Assembly (NCBI GenBank): GCA_903863885.1
Contig: CAIPEB010000292.1
Location: forward strand, 1 to 64,000
Reading direction: 5' to 3'
Source of the DNA: an uncultured Planctomycetaceae bacterium
GTDB lineage: Bacteria > Planctomycetota > Planctomycetia > Pirellulales > Pirellulaceae
Length of the DNA: 64,000 nucleotides
In this document: piece by piece, positions 25,075 to 33,196 of the stretch
Numbering within the stretch: the first letter of the stretch is position 1
How the letters are laid out: each line of letters begins with the position of its first letter
Translations under genes and position numbers: made by a program
The notes under the pieces: generated by a model
Told to the model about the DNA's origin: nothing
Databases searched by the model: none
Seen by the model: the letters and a program-made list of their open reading frames with translations, nothing else

Positions 25075-26100
25075 TCAATCCTGCGCTGGCCGAATTCCCT
25101 GAGATATGAACCGGAAAGGCGACGCGACGCTTTGGCCGATCACGGCGTCGTTTTCATCAACTCCGGCCTCGACCAGGCCTCGGCGGTTGCGAAACGGGTC
25201 GTCCTGGTCGGCGTACTCCAACTGGGCTTCACCGAACGCCACATGGCCATCCTCGTAAAGCAGATTCAGACCGCGCCCCCAGTGCGGCGCGTTGACCACG
25301 GGCTCGCCGTACAGCAGCGGACGATCGGACATCAGCGCGAAGTAGTTGCGTCCCAGATTGCGGGGCGGCTCATAGCGGCCGTCAACGACGGCACCGAGAC
25401 TGTAACCGTACGTTCCGCCGGCTCGATCCTGCAGCGCCACGATCTGTGTTGAGGAAGCCAGATCGATCTCATCCAGGGTCGGAAGTCGGAATACGGCACG
25501 TCGCTGCAGCAAATGGGAAGAGGGGCAAATCACGACGCGGGGATCGGTCAGGTAGCCGCCCTCGACGAGAATCGGAGCATAGATTCCGGCAAAGGCCCGG
25601 TTGCCCCGACTCGATGCGCCCGGAAAAAAACCACCCCCGACCTTATCGCTGTAGTCTGCGACGGCGTACCCGATCTGACGCAGGTTGTTCTGGCAGGCGG
25701 TCACGTGCGCCGCGTATCGACTGTTCGAGATCACCGGAAAGAAGAGCAGAGCCGCAACGGCGCACACGCCAATGGCAACCACCATGTCGGCCATGGACCA
25801 CCGACCCGCTACCGGGGGCATTGGGCCACCGACGCCGGCGCGGGCCAACTGGGGTGCGGCGGCGGCAACGGCATCCGCGTGCTCGAAAACGAGGGCACTG
25901 GTCCGTTCGGCCAGATCGAACGGCGGATCACAGTCTTCGTCTCGCAGGGCTTCGAGCGGCTCCAGCGCCGCCTTCAAACACTTCAACTCGACGCGGCACT
26001 CCTCGTCTTCGACCAGACGCCGCTCGATCTCGCTCCGCTCATGTTCATCGAGAGCGTCGAGAAGGTAACCCAGTAATTGCTCACGGGTCGGACGATTCAC
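25075..26100 (-). CDS. Anti-sigma-like membrane protein with DUF1559-like C-terminal domain
   Basis: This 341-residue protein is coupled to an ECF sigma factor: its GTG start overlaps the sigma stop as GTGA. Residues 1-60 look like an anti-sigma N-terminal domain (REQLLGYLLDALDEHERSEIERRL, ECRVELKCLKAAL) without the HxxxCxxC zinc motif. A membrane helix lies at about 105-125 (VVAIGVCAVAALLFFPVI). The outer part starts with CQNNLRQIGYAVADYSD and ends with HWGRGLNLLYEDGHVAF. This is the same layout as the DUF1559 (pseudopilin-like) proteins abundant in planctomycetes. I infer a membrane-bound sigma regulator sensing an envelope signal. A start further upstream would overlap sigma and is less likely. 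Confidence 0.85.
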   Translation of the reverse strand: MNRPTREQLLGYLLDALDEHERSEIERRLVEDEECRVELKCLKAALEPLEALRDEDCDPPFDLAERTSALVFEHADAVAAAAPQLARAGVGGPMPPVAGRWSMADMVVAIGVCAVAALLFFPVISNSRYAAHVTACQNNLRQIGYAVADYSDKVGGGFFPGASSRGNRAFAGIYAPILVEGGYLTDPRVVICPSSHLLQRRAVFRLPTLDEIDLASSTQIVALQDRAGGTYGYSLGAVVDGRYEPPRNLGRNYFALMSDRPLLYGEPVVNAPHWGRGLNLLYEDGHVAFGEAQLEYADQDDPFRNRRGLVEAGVDENDAVIGQSVASPFRFISQGIRPAQD

Positions 26101-26759
26101 GTTGAACTTGTTCCTGAGTTCGGCCGGTTCCAGCACTCGTGCAACTTCTGAATCGCAGTATGCAGTCTGCTTTTCACGGTTCCCACAGGGACGTTCAGAA
26201 TATCCGCTGCTTCGCGATACTTGAGTCCCTGGTAGTAGACCAGATGCACGACCGTCCGCATTTGTTCGGTGAGGCTCTGCATCGCGGCCTGTACCAACGC
26301 CCGATTTTCCTTGCGGGTGACCATCGACGGCGGATCGAGGTCATCACTGACCAGCATCTCTGCCGGCCGAGACTTTTCGTGACTCGGCTTGCTTCCCATC
26401 CGATCCAGGCTGACAGCGCGATGCCGCCGATCACGGCGTTGGGCATCGATGGCCGCATTCGTCGCAACGGCATACAGCCAGGGGCGGAAGCGTCTTCCCT
26501 CCTCGAACTGCTGACACTTCAGGTGGATCAGGAGAAACGTCGCTTGAAAAACATCCTCTGCCGCCTGAGAGTCTCTCAGGTACCGTCTCAGGTAGTTGAA
26601 CAGTTCCCGCTCGTAGCGCTGAACCAGTTCGGAGAAACAACTGCGATCACCGCTCTGACGGTATTCCAGAAGCAGCTCTTCGTCCGTCAGCACGGCGACC
26701 TCCCGGTAGTCACCGGAAGGCTCGACGAGTTCCTTGACTGTTACTTTTTCTGTACGCAT
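26097..26759 (-). CDS. ECF-family RNA polymerase sigma factor
   Basis: This is a 220-residue group 4 sigma factor. Region 2 reads CFSELVQRYERELFNYLRRYL and AAEDVFQATFLLIH (about 58-90), with FRPWLYAVATNAAIDAQRR next. Region 4 is LTEQMRTVVHLVYYQGLKYREAADIL with the HTH VPVGTVKSRLHTAIQKL (about 190). Region 3 is absent, as expected. ATG 26759 gives the family length, and the longer frame has no homology-like content. It overlaps the downstream anti-sigma gene by 4 bases. It is probably autoregulated with its anti-sigma partner, as is usual for this family. Confidence 0.92.
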   Translation of the reverse strand: MRTEKVTVKELVEPSGDYREVAVLTDEELLLEYRQSGDRSCFSELVQRYERELFNYLRRYLRDSQAAEDVFQATFLLIHLKCQQFEEGRRFRPWLYAVATNAAIDAQRRDRRHRAVSLDRMGSKPSHEKSRPAEMLVSDDLDPPSMVTRKENRALVQAAMQSLTEQMRTVVHLVYYQGLKYREAADILNVPVGTVKSRLHTAIQKLHECWNRPNSGTSST

Positions 26760-27033
26760 GGACCCAAGAATAGTTCGAACCGTGAAATCGGAAAACCGGC
26801 CGTCAGTGGTCGGATGAACATCGATTGCCGAGGAAAAGGAATTCCTATGGTAACACGTGTGTGTCAGCTTGGCCAATGAAAGTGCGCCCTCCAAATCGCT
26901 CACCCCCCCCTTGCGGACGGGCCGGCAGACTCCTCCTGCGTCTCGCAGCCGCCGGCGAATTGACACACGTAGACGGCCTACCTAAACTCAGCGCCGCCTC
27001 GAACGTCCGCACGCCTACCGAACATCCGAGACC

Positions 27034-28653
27034 GTGGTGAACCGGCGAATTTCCTGGGCCTCGTTGGGGGACATCAATGCGTTTTTCGGGTTGATGCTCG
27101 ACAACGTCGCCAACCTGCTGCTGCTGGTTGGCCTGATGTCGCGCGTCTTCGAGTTCCCTGCGCGGTTCGCGTTGCGCTACATGATCCCAGGGACCGCCAT
27201 CGGCGTACTGGTCGGCGATCTTCTCTATTTCTGGATGGCGTTACGGCTGACGCGAAGAACCGGGAAGCCTGTAACGGCCATGCCGCTCGGACTGGACACG
27301 CCCAGCACGTTCGGAATGATCTTCTTCGTTCTCGGTCCCGCCTTCCTCGAAGCACGGCAGCACATGCCGGTCGATCAGGCGGCGGTACACACGTGGCACG
27401 TCGGCATGTGTTCGATCTTCCTCAGCGGCATTTTCAAATTCGCCTGCTCGCTGGGATCGAACTGGGTGCGAAGGGCCGTGCCGCGCGCGGGGTTGCTTGG
27501 TTCTCTGGCCGCGATCGCCCTGGTATTGATCAGCTTTCTGCCGCTGGTCGAGCTGTTGCGGTTTCCGGTTGTTGGCATGGTGTCGCTGGCCATCATACTC
27601 ACCACCCTGGTCGCCCGGATCGAAGCGCCGTTTCGCATACCCGGGGCGCTGGCAGCCCTGCTCGTCGGTTCCGTGATTTACTACGCGATGCAATTCACCG
27701 GGATGCTGACGCCCGAAGGCGCTCCGATCAATGCGAGTGAAGGATTGCTGCCCACCGAATGGATGTCGGCATGGCACTTCGGATGGATCGCCGCCATGCG
27801 TGACGCATTGCACTACCTGCCGCTCGTGATTCCTTTCGCACTGGCCACCGTCGTGGGCGGCATCGACTGCACGGAGAGCGCTGCGGCGGCGGGCGACGAA
27901 TACAACACGGGACGAGTCATTGCCGTCGAAGCGTTTTCGACATTGGTCGCCAGCGCCTGCGGTGGAGTGATTCAATCGACTCCGTACATCGGCCACCCGG
28001 CATACAAGGCGATGGGAGCCAGGGCCGCCTATACGCTCGCTACGGCGCTGTTCATCGGTTCGGCCGGAGTGCTCGGTTACTTCGGGTATCTGTACGTGAT
28101 CATTCCGAAGGTCACCGTCTTCCCGATCCTGGTGTTCGTGGGCCTGGAGATCACGGCCCAGAGTTTCCAGGCCACGCCGACTCGGCATTATCCGGCCGTC
28201 GCGCTCGCCTGCGTTCCCGCGCTTGCTTCGCTGGCCCTGATGTTTGTCGACAAGGTTCTCGGCGACGTCGCCGCGAAAGGAATCTCGCTCGAGCAGTTGA
28301 CCGGCGAGCTGCAGCTGCAGGTGTCGATCATTCGCGTCCTGGCCGGCGGGTTCGTGTTGACGAGCCTGATATGGGCTTCGGCGCTCGCCGCGATCATCGA
28401 CCGCAAACTGGCCGTGGCGGCAACCTGCTTCGCGATTGCCGCGGGATTCACGCTGTTCGGCGTGATCCATTCGCCGCTGCCCGGAAACGCCCTGTTCCTG
28501 CCGTGGCAGCTGAGTTCCACGATGTGGTCCACGCCGTTAAATTACGGGCTGGGATACTTGAGCATGATGACTGTGCTGCTGGCGTGGCACTTCACAAGTC
28601 GTCACGCAGATTCCGGCGAACCAGCCCACAGGAGCAACGAGAGTGGCAATTGA
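27034..28653 (+). CDS. NCS2/AzgA-like permease
   Basis: This inner-membrane protein of 539 residues has at least 12 hydrophobic helices. Its pattern fits the nucleobase-cation symporter-2 superfamily, closer to AzgA-type than UraA-type: SLGDINAFFGLMLDNVANLLLL at the start, the central GGIDCTESAAAAGDEY, and SACGGVIQSTPYIGHPAYKAMGARA in the conserved half-helix region. The substrate (purine, xanthine or other) is not decidable. GTG 27034 or 27037 is the start. It overlaps the downstream methyltransferase by 11 bases, so the two are translationally coupled. It is divergent from the sigma factor gene. Confidence 0.75.
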   Translation: MVNRRISWASLGDINAFFGLMLDNVANLLLLVGLMSRVFEFPARFALRYMIPGTAIGVLVGDLLYFWMALRLTRRTGKPVTAMPLGLDTPSTFGMIFFVLGPAFLEARQHMPVDQAAVHTWHVGMCSIFLSGIFKFACSLGSNWVRRAVPRAGLLGSLAAIALVLISFLPLVELLRFPVVGMVSLAIILTTLVARIEAPFRIPGALAALLVGSVIYYAMQFTGMLTPEGAPINASEGLLPTEWMSAWHFGWIAAMRDALHYLPLVIPFALATVVGGIDCTESAAAAGDEYNTGRVIAVEAFSTLVASACGGVIQSTPYIGHPAYKAMGARAAYTLATALFIGSAGVLGYFGYLYVIIPKVTVFPILVFVGLEITAQSFQATPTRHYPAVALACVPALASLALMFVDKVLGDVAAKGISLEQLTGELQLQVSIIRVLAGGFVLTSLIWASALAAIIDRKLAVAATCFAIAAGFTLFGVIHSPLPGNALFLPWQLSSTMWSTPLNYGLGYLSMMTVLLAWHFTSRHADSGEPAHRSNESGN

Positions 28654-29308
28654 GCGGATTCTGGAAAAGGAAGTGATGAGCGGCCGCGACGAGGCCAGCG
28701 ACTACGATTCCATGGATCACTCGGAAGTCAACCGGATCTTCGTTGACGACCTGTTGTCGCAGGGCGAACTCGGCACCGACATCGTGGACCTGGGCACGGG
28801 TACGGCTCGGATTCCGATCGAATTGTGCCGCAGGTTCGAGGCTTGCCGCATCATGGCGGTCGATGCCTCCATTGCGATGCTCGAACTGGCGAGACTGAAC
28901 ATCGAGATTGCCGGCCAGATCCAGCGCATCCAGCTCGACCAGACCGACTGGAAAAAACTGCACCACGCCGATGCGTACTTCGACGTTGTGCTGTCCAACG
29001 GCGCATTGCACCATCTTCCCGATCCGCTGGTCGGACTGCGCGAAGCCGTGCGGGTTGCGAGGCCCGACGCCCTGCTGTTTCATCGGGATCTGCTCCGCCC
29101 GGAGACCGACGAAGAAATCGAGAACCTGGTGCAGCAGTACGCGGGCGAGTGCGACGAGCGACAGAAGGCTTCATTCCGCGATTCGCTGCGGGCATCGCTG
29201 ACGCTCGCCGAAGTACGAGACCTCGTATCGGCACTCGGCTTCGCTCCCGACACGGTGCAGCAGACCAGCGACCGGCATTGGACGTGGTGCGCCCGCAAGC
29301 CCCGCTGA
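28643..29308 (+). CDS. Class I SAM-dependent methyltransferase
   Basis: This 221-residue cytoplasmic methyltransferase has motif I IVDLGTGTARIPIELC (about 47-62), motif II acidic residue in IMAVDASIAMLELAR, motif III DQTDWKKL and post-motif VVLSNGALHHLPDP (about 117). GTG 28643 has AGGAG 8 bases upstream and lies inside the permease end. There is no specific substrate signature. It may act on the compound handled by the permease, or belong functionally to the convergent radical SAM cluster whose last gene ends 9 bases away. Both are guesses. Confidence 0.88.
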   Translation: MAIERILEKEVMSGRDEASDYDSMDHSEVNRIFVDDLLSQGELGTDIVDLGTGTARIPIELCRRFEACRIMAVDASIAMLELARLNIEIAGQIQRIQLDQTDWKKLHHADAYFDVVLSNGALHHLPDPLVGLREAVRVARPDALLFHRDLLRPETDEEIENLVQQYAGECDERQKASFRDSLRASLTLAEVRDLVSALGFAPDTVQQTSDRHWTWCARKPR

Positions 29309-29317
29309 ACGACCGAC

Positions 29318-30199
29318 TTATTCCCGCGCATCGAACTCGTCGAGTTCATCCAGCAGTTGGTCGAGGCGGTCCGAACCTGCTTCCGGCCGGACCGGCTTCA
29401 GATGCCGCTCGCGTTCGGACATCGCCAGCGTCCGCGCATCGCCCGGTTCGGCCGCCCCGCCGAAGATCTGCGACAGATCGAGTTTCAGCGGCACAACGTC
29501 GCCCGTCGCGCCCGCAATTGCGGGCGTCGCATGCATGGGAAACATGATCGCGTGCTCGGGACAAACGCGACTGCACGCCGGACATCCTTTGCGGCACTGG
29601 TCGGGTTGTTCGACGAGGATCCGGTCCGCGTCATCCACGCCGTAGACACCGAACAGGCAGAAATCGATGCACTCCATGCAATTCGTGCAGCGGGCGTAGT
29701 CGATCACGGGGTACCATCGGCGCTCGAGAGTCCCGGCTTCCCCCGAGCCCGGCGTATCGGCCCGCTCAGCGTTCGGCGCCGATTCATACCACTCGGCCCC
29801 TTGAGCCAACTGCCGGATCGCTTCCGCAAACGAAGCCGCATCGGGGCGGGAACGGAGATCCAGGCAGGTCAGCGTCCGTCGCCGGCGATCGCTGGATGCT
29901 GCGGTCTCCTGGGATTCCGCCTCGGAGACTTCGTCCGCAAATCCGCGCACGTCGAGCGAGTGCAGCACCCAGCGGGTAGCACGCTCGTAGATCCATGAAA
30001 GCACCGCCGTGTCACCCGCGGCATCACGCATCGCCTGAACCGCCAAGCTGCCCGGCCGCAGATCGTAGAGCGGAGGAATGACGTGAATCCGGATGTGCGG
30101 CTCTTTGTCCAGCGCCGCGACGATGGATTCTTCGAGAGCGATCTTCGCGGGATCGGTGCTGCGCGACCTGGAAACAAAGACCGAGAACTGCGAAGCCAT
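29318..30199 (-). CDS. Two-[4Fe-4S] ferredoxin-type protein with long N-terminal domain
   Basis: This is a 293-residue iron-sulfur protein. The first about 165 residues form an unknown alpha/beta domain (SVFVSRSRSTDPAKIALEES, VIPPLYDLRPGS). A ferredoxin module follows with CTNCMECIDFC and CRKGCPACSRVCPEHAI, which can bind two [4Fe-4S] clusters. The C-terminus is acidic (LDQLLDELDEFDARE). ATG 30199 has GGGAG 6 bases upstream. It is the last gene of the seven-gene minus-strand cluster and probably supplies electrons to the radical SAM protein. The long N-terminal domain is unusual for a ferredoxin and may be a docking domain. Confidence 0.87.
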   Translation of the reverse strand: MASQFSVFVSRSRSTDPAKIALEESIVAALDKEPHIRIHVIPPLYDLRPGSLAVQAMRDAAGDTAVLSWIYERATRWVLHSLDVRGFADEVSEAESQETAASSDRRRRTLTCLDLRSRPDAASFAEAIRQLAQGAEWYESAPNAERADTPGSGEAGTLERRWYPVIDYARCTNCMECIDFCLFGVYGVDDADRILVEQPDQCRKGCPACSRVCPEHAIMFPMHATPAIAGATGDVVPLKLDLSQIFGGAAEPGDARTLAMSERERHLKPVRPEAGSDRLDQLLDELDEFDARE

Positions 30200-30224
30200 C
30201 AACCGCTCCCCGTGGTGGATCTGT

Positions 30225-30680
30225 TCAGCCCAATTGCCCGCGCAGTTTCTTGCGAGTCGTCTCCCACGCAACGGCGAGAAACTCGAGGTAGGACTCCGGC
30301 GACATCAGTTCCTCGATGTCGGCCTCGATATCAAACAGCCACCCCGCTCCGTAAGTGTCGAGATTGATGGCTGACGGATCGGAAAGCAACTCCGGATTGA
30401 ATTGCAGCAACCGCCCGCCCACGGGCGAATAGAGACTGCTCTCGGCTTTCTTGCTTTCGATGGCGCCGATCTCCTGTCGGGCAGCCAGTTGAGCAGGTTC
30501 GGCGACGCTCCAATCCAGGAAATAAACGTCCAGCATCAGTCGCACGGCATAGGCCGTGAAGCCGAAACGCAGGACTCCGCCACCGCGGTCGCTTCCCCAC
30601 ATGTGGTTGAGAGCGTAGCGGCGGTCCTTGGGAATCCGGGCTTCGAACTGCCCCATCAGGAACACGAGGTCGCTGCTCAC
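30225..30680 (-). CDS. Glycine-cleavage H-protein homologue (lipoyl carrier)
   Basis: This 151-residue protein matches the H-protein fold throughout: an opening DRRYALNHMW (for YTKEHEWV), GFTAYAVRLMLDVYFLDW, the lipoyl site GAIESKKAESSLYSPVGG with Lys in place (about 76), and the end LDTYGAGWLFDIEA (for PYGEGWLFKI). GTG 30680 overlaps the stop of the radical SAM gene as GTGA, so the two are translationally coupled. No genes for P-, T- or L-proteins of glycine cleavage are in the window. The N-terminus (SSDLVFLMGQFEARIPKD) is not typical. I infer a lipoyl or acyl carrier dedicated to the cluster rather than a glycine-cleavage part. Confidence 0.85.
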   Translation of the reverse strand: MSSDLVFLMGQFEARIPKDRRYALNHMWGSDRGGGVLRFGFTAYAVRLMLDVYFLDWSVAEPAQLAARQEIGAIESKKAESSLYSPVGGRLLQFNPELLSDPSAINLDTYGAGWLFDIEADIEELMSPESYLEFLAVAWETTRKKLRGQLG

Positions 30681-31996
30681 GTATACCGCACCCCTCGATG
30701 TTCCGGTTCAAAGAACGCCGCCAACAAGGCATCCGCCCTCAGCAGCCCCTGACGCGTCAGCTCGATGCGATCGCCGGCTACGCTGAGCAGGCCCTCGCTC
30801 GCGTGGCCGTCCCATTGCGGTCGCCAGTGATCGAGAATGTCCACGTTGAACTTCTGGCGAAAGTACCCGGCATCGAGGTATCCTCGCTTGAGCTGCAGGA
30901 TCATCTCGCGCACAAGCAACTGATGAGGCGTCGGACGCAGAGCGCGTCCCAGCGGCAGCCGGTTCTCGTCGAGCAGCGTGCTGATGTACGGCTTCCATTC
31001 AGGCAAGTTCTGATAGTGCACGCCCGAAATGTGCCCGAAGCTGGCGATCCCCGTGGCCAGCAGATCCGAACCCATCCACAGGTTGTCCCGGTAGCTGAAG
31101 TTCACTCGAGCCGGATCTTTGACCAGTGTGTAAGCACTGGACACGTGGTACCCCGCCGCGAGAAACTCGTCGAAAGCCAGATTGACCCATGCCCGCTTGG
31201 TCGGCCAATCGGCCACGGTCACCTCGGTCTGATGACCCAGGATGTCTCGCGAATAGACGGTGTTGTACGGCAGTTCCAACTGATAGATCGTCACGCTGTC
31301 CGGAGACAGCTCCAGAGTGCGGCGGATATTCTCCCGCCAGTTCGCCTCCGTCTCGCCGACCATCCCGGCGATCAGATCGATGTTGATGTTGGGAAACGCA
31401 GCGGCCTGAATCCACTCCCACGCGCGGAAGATCTCGGCCGAGAGATGGGCTCGTCCGTTTTCACGGAGTACATCATCCGAAAAATTCTCGACCCCCAGGC
31501 TGAGCCGAGTGACTCCGAGTTCACGGATCGTCATGAGTTTGGGCTGCGAAAGCGTTCCCGGCTCGCATTCAAAGGTAACTTCCTCCGCGTCGTCCCATTT
31601 GACGTTCTGTCGCAGCCGGTCGACGAGCGAGGTGAGTTGTTTCGCACTCAGGAAGGAGGGCGTTCCGCCCCCGAAGTAGACGAAACGAAACGGCCGCTGC
31701 CCCATCACAGGCAGACGGCTGACCAGTTCCATCTCGCGGGCCAGCGCCGAGACATAGCCTTCGATCTCGCCGGCATTCTTCTCCGTGAACACCTTGAAGT
31801 AGCAGAACTTGCATCGTTTGCGGCAGAACGGAATGTGAATGTAGAGGCCCAGCGGCACGTCTCGCGGCGGCGACCGCATGGCCGTCTCGGCTTCGGCAAC
31901 CAACTCGGGACGCCACTGCGAAAAGGGCGGGTAGTTCGCGACGAAGTAGCTTCCGACCTCGGTCTTGCTGGTTTCCGTTGCCATACGATTGTTCAT
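30677..31996 (-). CDS. Radical SAM protein, HemN/HemW-like (coproporphyrinogen oxidase family)
   Basis: This is a 439-residue radical SAM enzyme. The cluster-binding motif is CRKRCKFCYF (CxxxCxxC, about 57-64), preceded by LGLYIHIPF as in HemN/HemW. The GGE-type motif is YFGGGTPSFLS, and ECEPGTL and RLSLGVENFSD follow the family order. The C-terminal part keeps the HemN-like domain (YRDNLWMGSDLLATGIASFGH, LLVREMILQLKRGYLD). It could be a heme-handling HemW-like protein, but coupling to an H-protein gene and to acyl-activating and acyl-reducing enzymes suggests a different substrate. The start is ATG 31996 or 31984; neither has a strong ribosome-binding site. Confidence 0.88.
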   Translation of the reverse strand: MNNRMATETSKTEVGSYFVANYPPFSQWRPELVAEAETAMRSPPRDVPLGLYIHIPFCRKRCKFCYFKVFTEKNAGEIEGYVSALAREMELVSRLPVMGQRPFRFVYFGGGTPSFLSAKQLTSLVDRLRQNVKWDDAEEVTFECEPGTLSQPKLMTIRELGVTRLSLGVENFSDDVLRENGRAHLSAEIFRAWEWIQAAAFPNINIDLIAGMVGETEANWRENIRRTLELSPDSVTIYQLELPYNTVYSRDILGHQTEVTVADWPTKRAWVNLAFDEFLAAGYHVSSAYTLVKDPARVNFSYRDNLWMGSDLLATGIASFGHISGVHYQNLPEWKPYISTLLDENRLPLGRALRPTPHQLLVREMILQLKRGYLDAGYFRQKFNVDILDHWRPQWDGHASEGLLSVAGDRIELTRQGLLRADALLAAFFEPEHRGVRYT

Positions 31997-32048
31997 GCGA
32001 GTGTTAAAAGGCCGCCGAACACGTGGCGTTCATGACTTCAGCCGGCCG

Positions 32049-33179
32049 TCAGGAACGTTTCCCGAAACAATAGACGACCCCTCGGTCGCTGGCAATGACA
32101 AGCCGCCCGTCGGCAATGGCCGGCGAACCGGCAAAGCCGGCACCCGCATTATATTCCCAGACCATCTTGCCGGTGGCCAGTTCGAGCGCATACAGGCGTC
32201 CTCCCATCGAGCCGACATAGACCTTCGTGCCGGCAATCACGGGCGACGAATCGACCGGTTGCTTCGCGAGGAACGTCCAGCGCTGCGTCCCCGTTTTGGG
32301 ATCGAATGCCATCACCCGTTTGTTGCGTCCGCCAACGATCACCCAGTTATCGGCGACTGCGGCGGAACTTCGGCAGGATTGAGCCCCGCCCTCGGGCTGA
32401 TATGTCCAGAGCGTCTTGGCGTTCTTCCAATCGACGCCGAAGAACTGCCCGCCCTCCGTGCCGAAAAAGACGCACTCGCCCAGCACGGCAGGCGTGACCC
32501 CGGTTGGAGAACCAATCTCGACCTTGGCGACGAGTTCACCTTTGTCGAGGTCGACGATGTGCAGACAGCTGTCGCACCCGGCCAGAAACACGCGATTGCC
32601 GGCGATCGTCGGCGTGCAGCGGATCTGGTCGGGGATCGTGTACTTCCAAACCAGTTCGCCCGACTTGGACTGAAAACAGTACAGCGATCCGTCCTGGGAA
32701 CCGACCAGGACCCGGTCGAGATAGAAATTGGCGCTCGAGTCAATCTCGGCTTCGGTCTGGTGCTTCCACAGTTCGCGGCCGGACGCCGCTTCGTAACAGT
32801 GAAATACGCCGTCGAAATCGCCCACGTACACCATTGCGTCACGGACTGCGGGCGAGGCTTTGAAGCCCACATCGAACTTCTGCTGCCAGCGAGCCTGGCC
32901 TGTTGCCAGATCAATCGCGTGCAGTTTGCCGTCGAGGTCGCCGATGTAAACGACTCCGCCCTGAATGGCCGCCGTGCTCTCAAACGCGCCGGATTCGACG
33001 GTGTACTTCCAGAGCAATTCCAGTTGCTCGGGGAGAGCCACGGGAGCTGCGCCCGTGGACTGGGGATTGCCGCGGAACAGCGGCCAGTCGCCGGCGGCAG
33101 CGGGAACTGCCGTCTCGGCACCGCACGCGAGAGAATGAAGAACGACCACCAACGCGACAACTCGCAGCGCATTCGGCAT
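32049..33179 (-). CDS. Exported PQQ-type beta-propeller protein
   Basis: This 376-residue secreted protein has an N-terminal signal (ALRVVALVVVLHSLACGAE; a poor lipobox ends at Cys). About seven propeller blades follow with repeated units such as GVVYIGDLDGKLHAIDLATG, RVLVGSQDGSLYCFQSKSGELVWKY and KVYVGSMGGRLYALELATGKMVWEY. It looks like BamB or PQQ-like proteins without dehydrogenase residues. ATG 33179 was chosen for a GAGGTG site 5 bases upstream. It sits inside the cluster between the alcohol dehydrogenase and the radical SAM gene. It is probably a scaffold, sensor or binding protein, since most such propellers do not bind PQQ. Confidence 0.85.
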   Translation of the reverse strand: MPNALRVVALVVVLHSLACGAETAVPAAAGDWPLFRGNPQSTGAAPVALPEQLELLWKYTVESGAFESTAAIQGGVVYIGDLDGKLHAIDLATGQARWQQKFDVGFKASPAVRDAMVYVGDFDGVFHCYEAASGRELWKHQTEAEIDSSANFYLDRVLVGSQDGSLYCFQSKSGELVWKYTIPDQIRCTPTIAGNRVFLAGCDSCLHIVDLDKGELVAKVEIGSPTGVTPAVLGECVFFGTEGGQFFGVDWKNAKTLWTYQPEGGAQSCRSSAAVADNWVIVGGRNKRVMAFDPKTGTQRWTFLAKQPVDSSPVIAGTKVYVGSMGGRLYALELATGKMVWEYNAGAGFAGSPAIADGRLVIASDRGVVYCFGKRS

Positions 33180-33196
33180 GAGTTCACCTCGACGCA

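Noticed and set aside
26760-26800. GGTTCGAAC on the minus strand considered as a tRNA T-arm
   Set aside because: No matching acceptor stem, D-arm or anticodon arm within 90 bases. No other tRNA-like pattern was found in the intergenic regions.
30677-31996. Calling the radical SAM gene hemN or hemW
   Set aside because: Motifs fit the wider family, but the neighbours (H-like protein, acyl enzymes) do not point to heme synthesis, and no heme genes are near, so no symbol was given.
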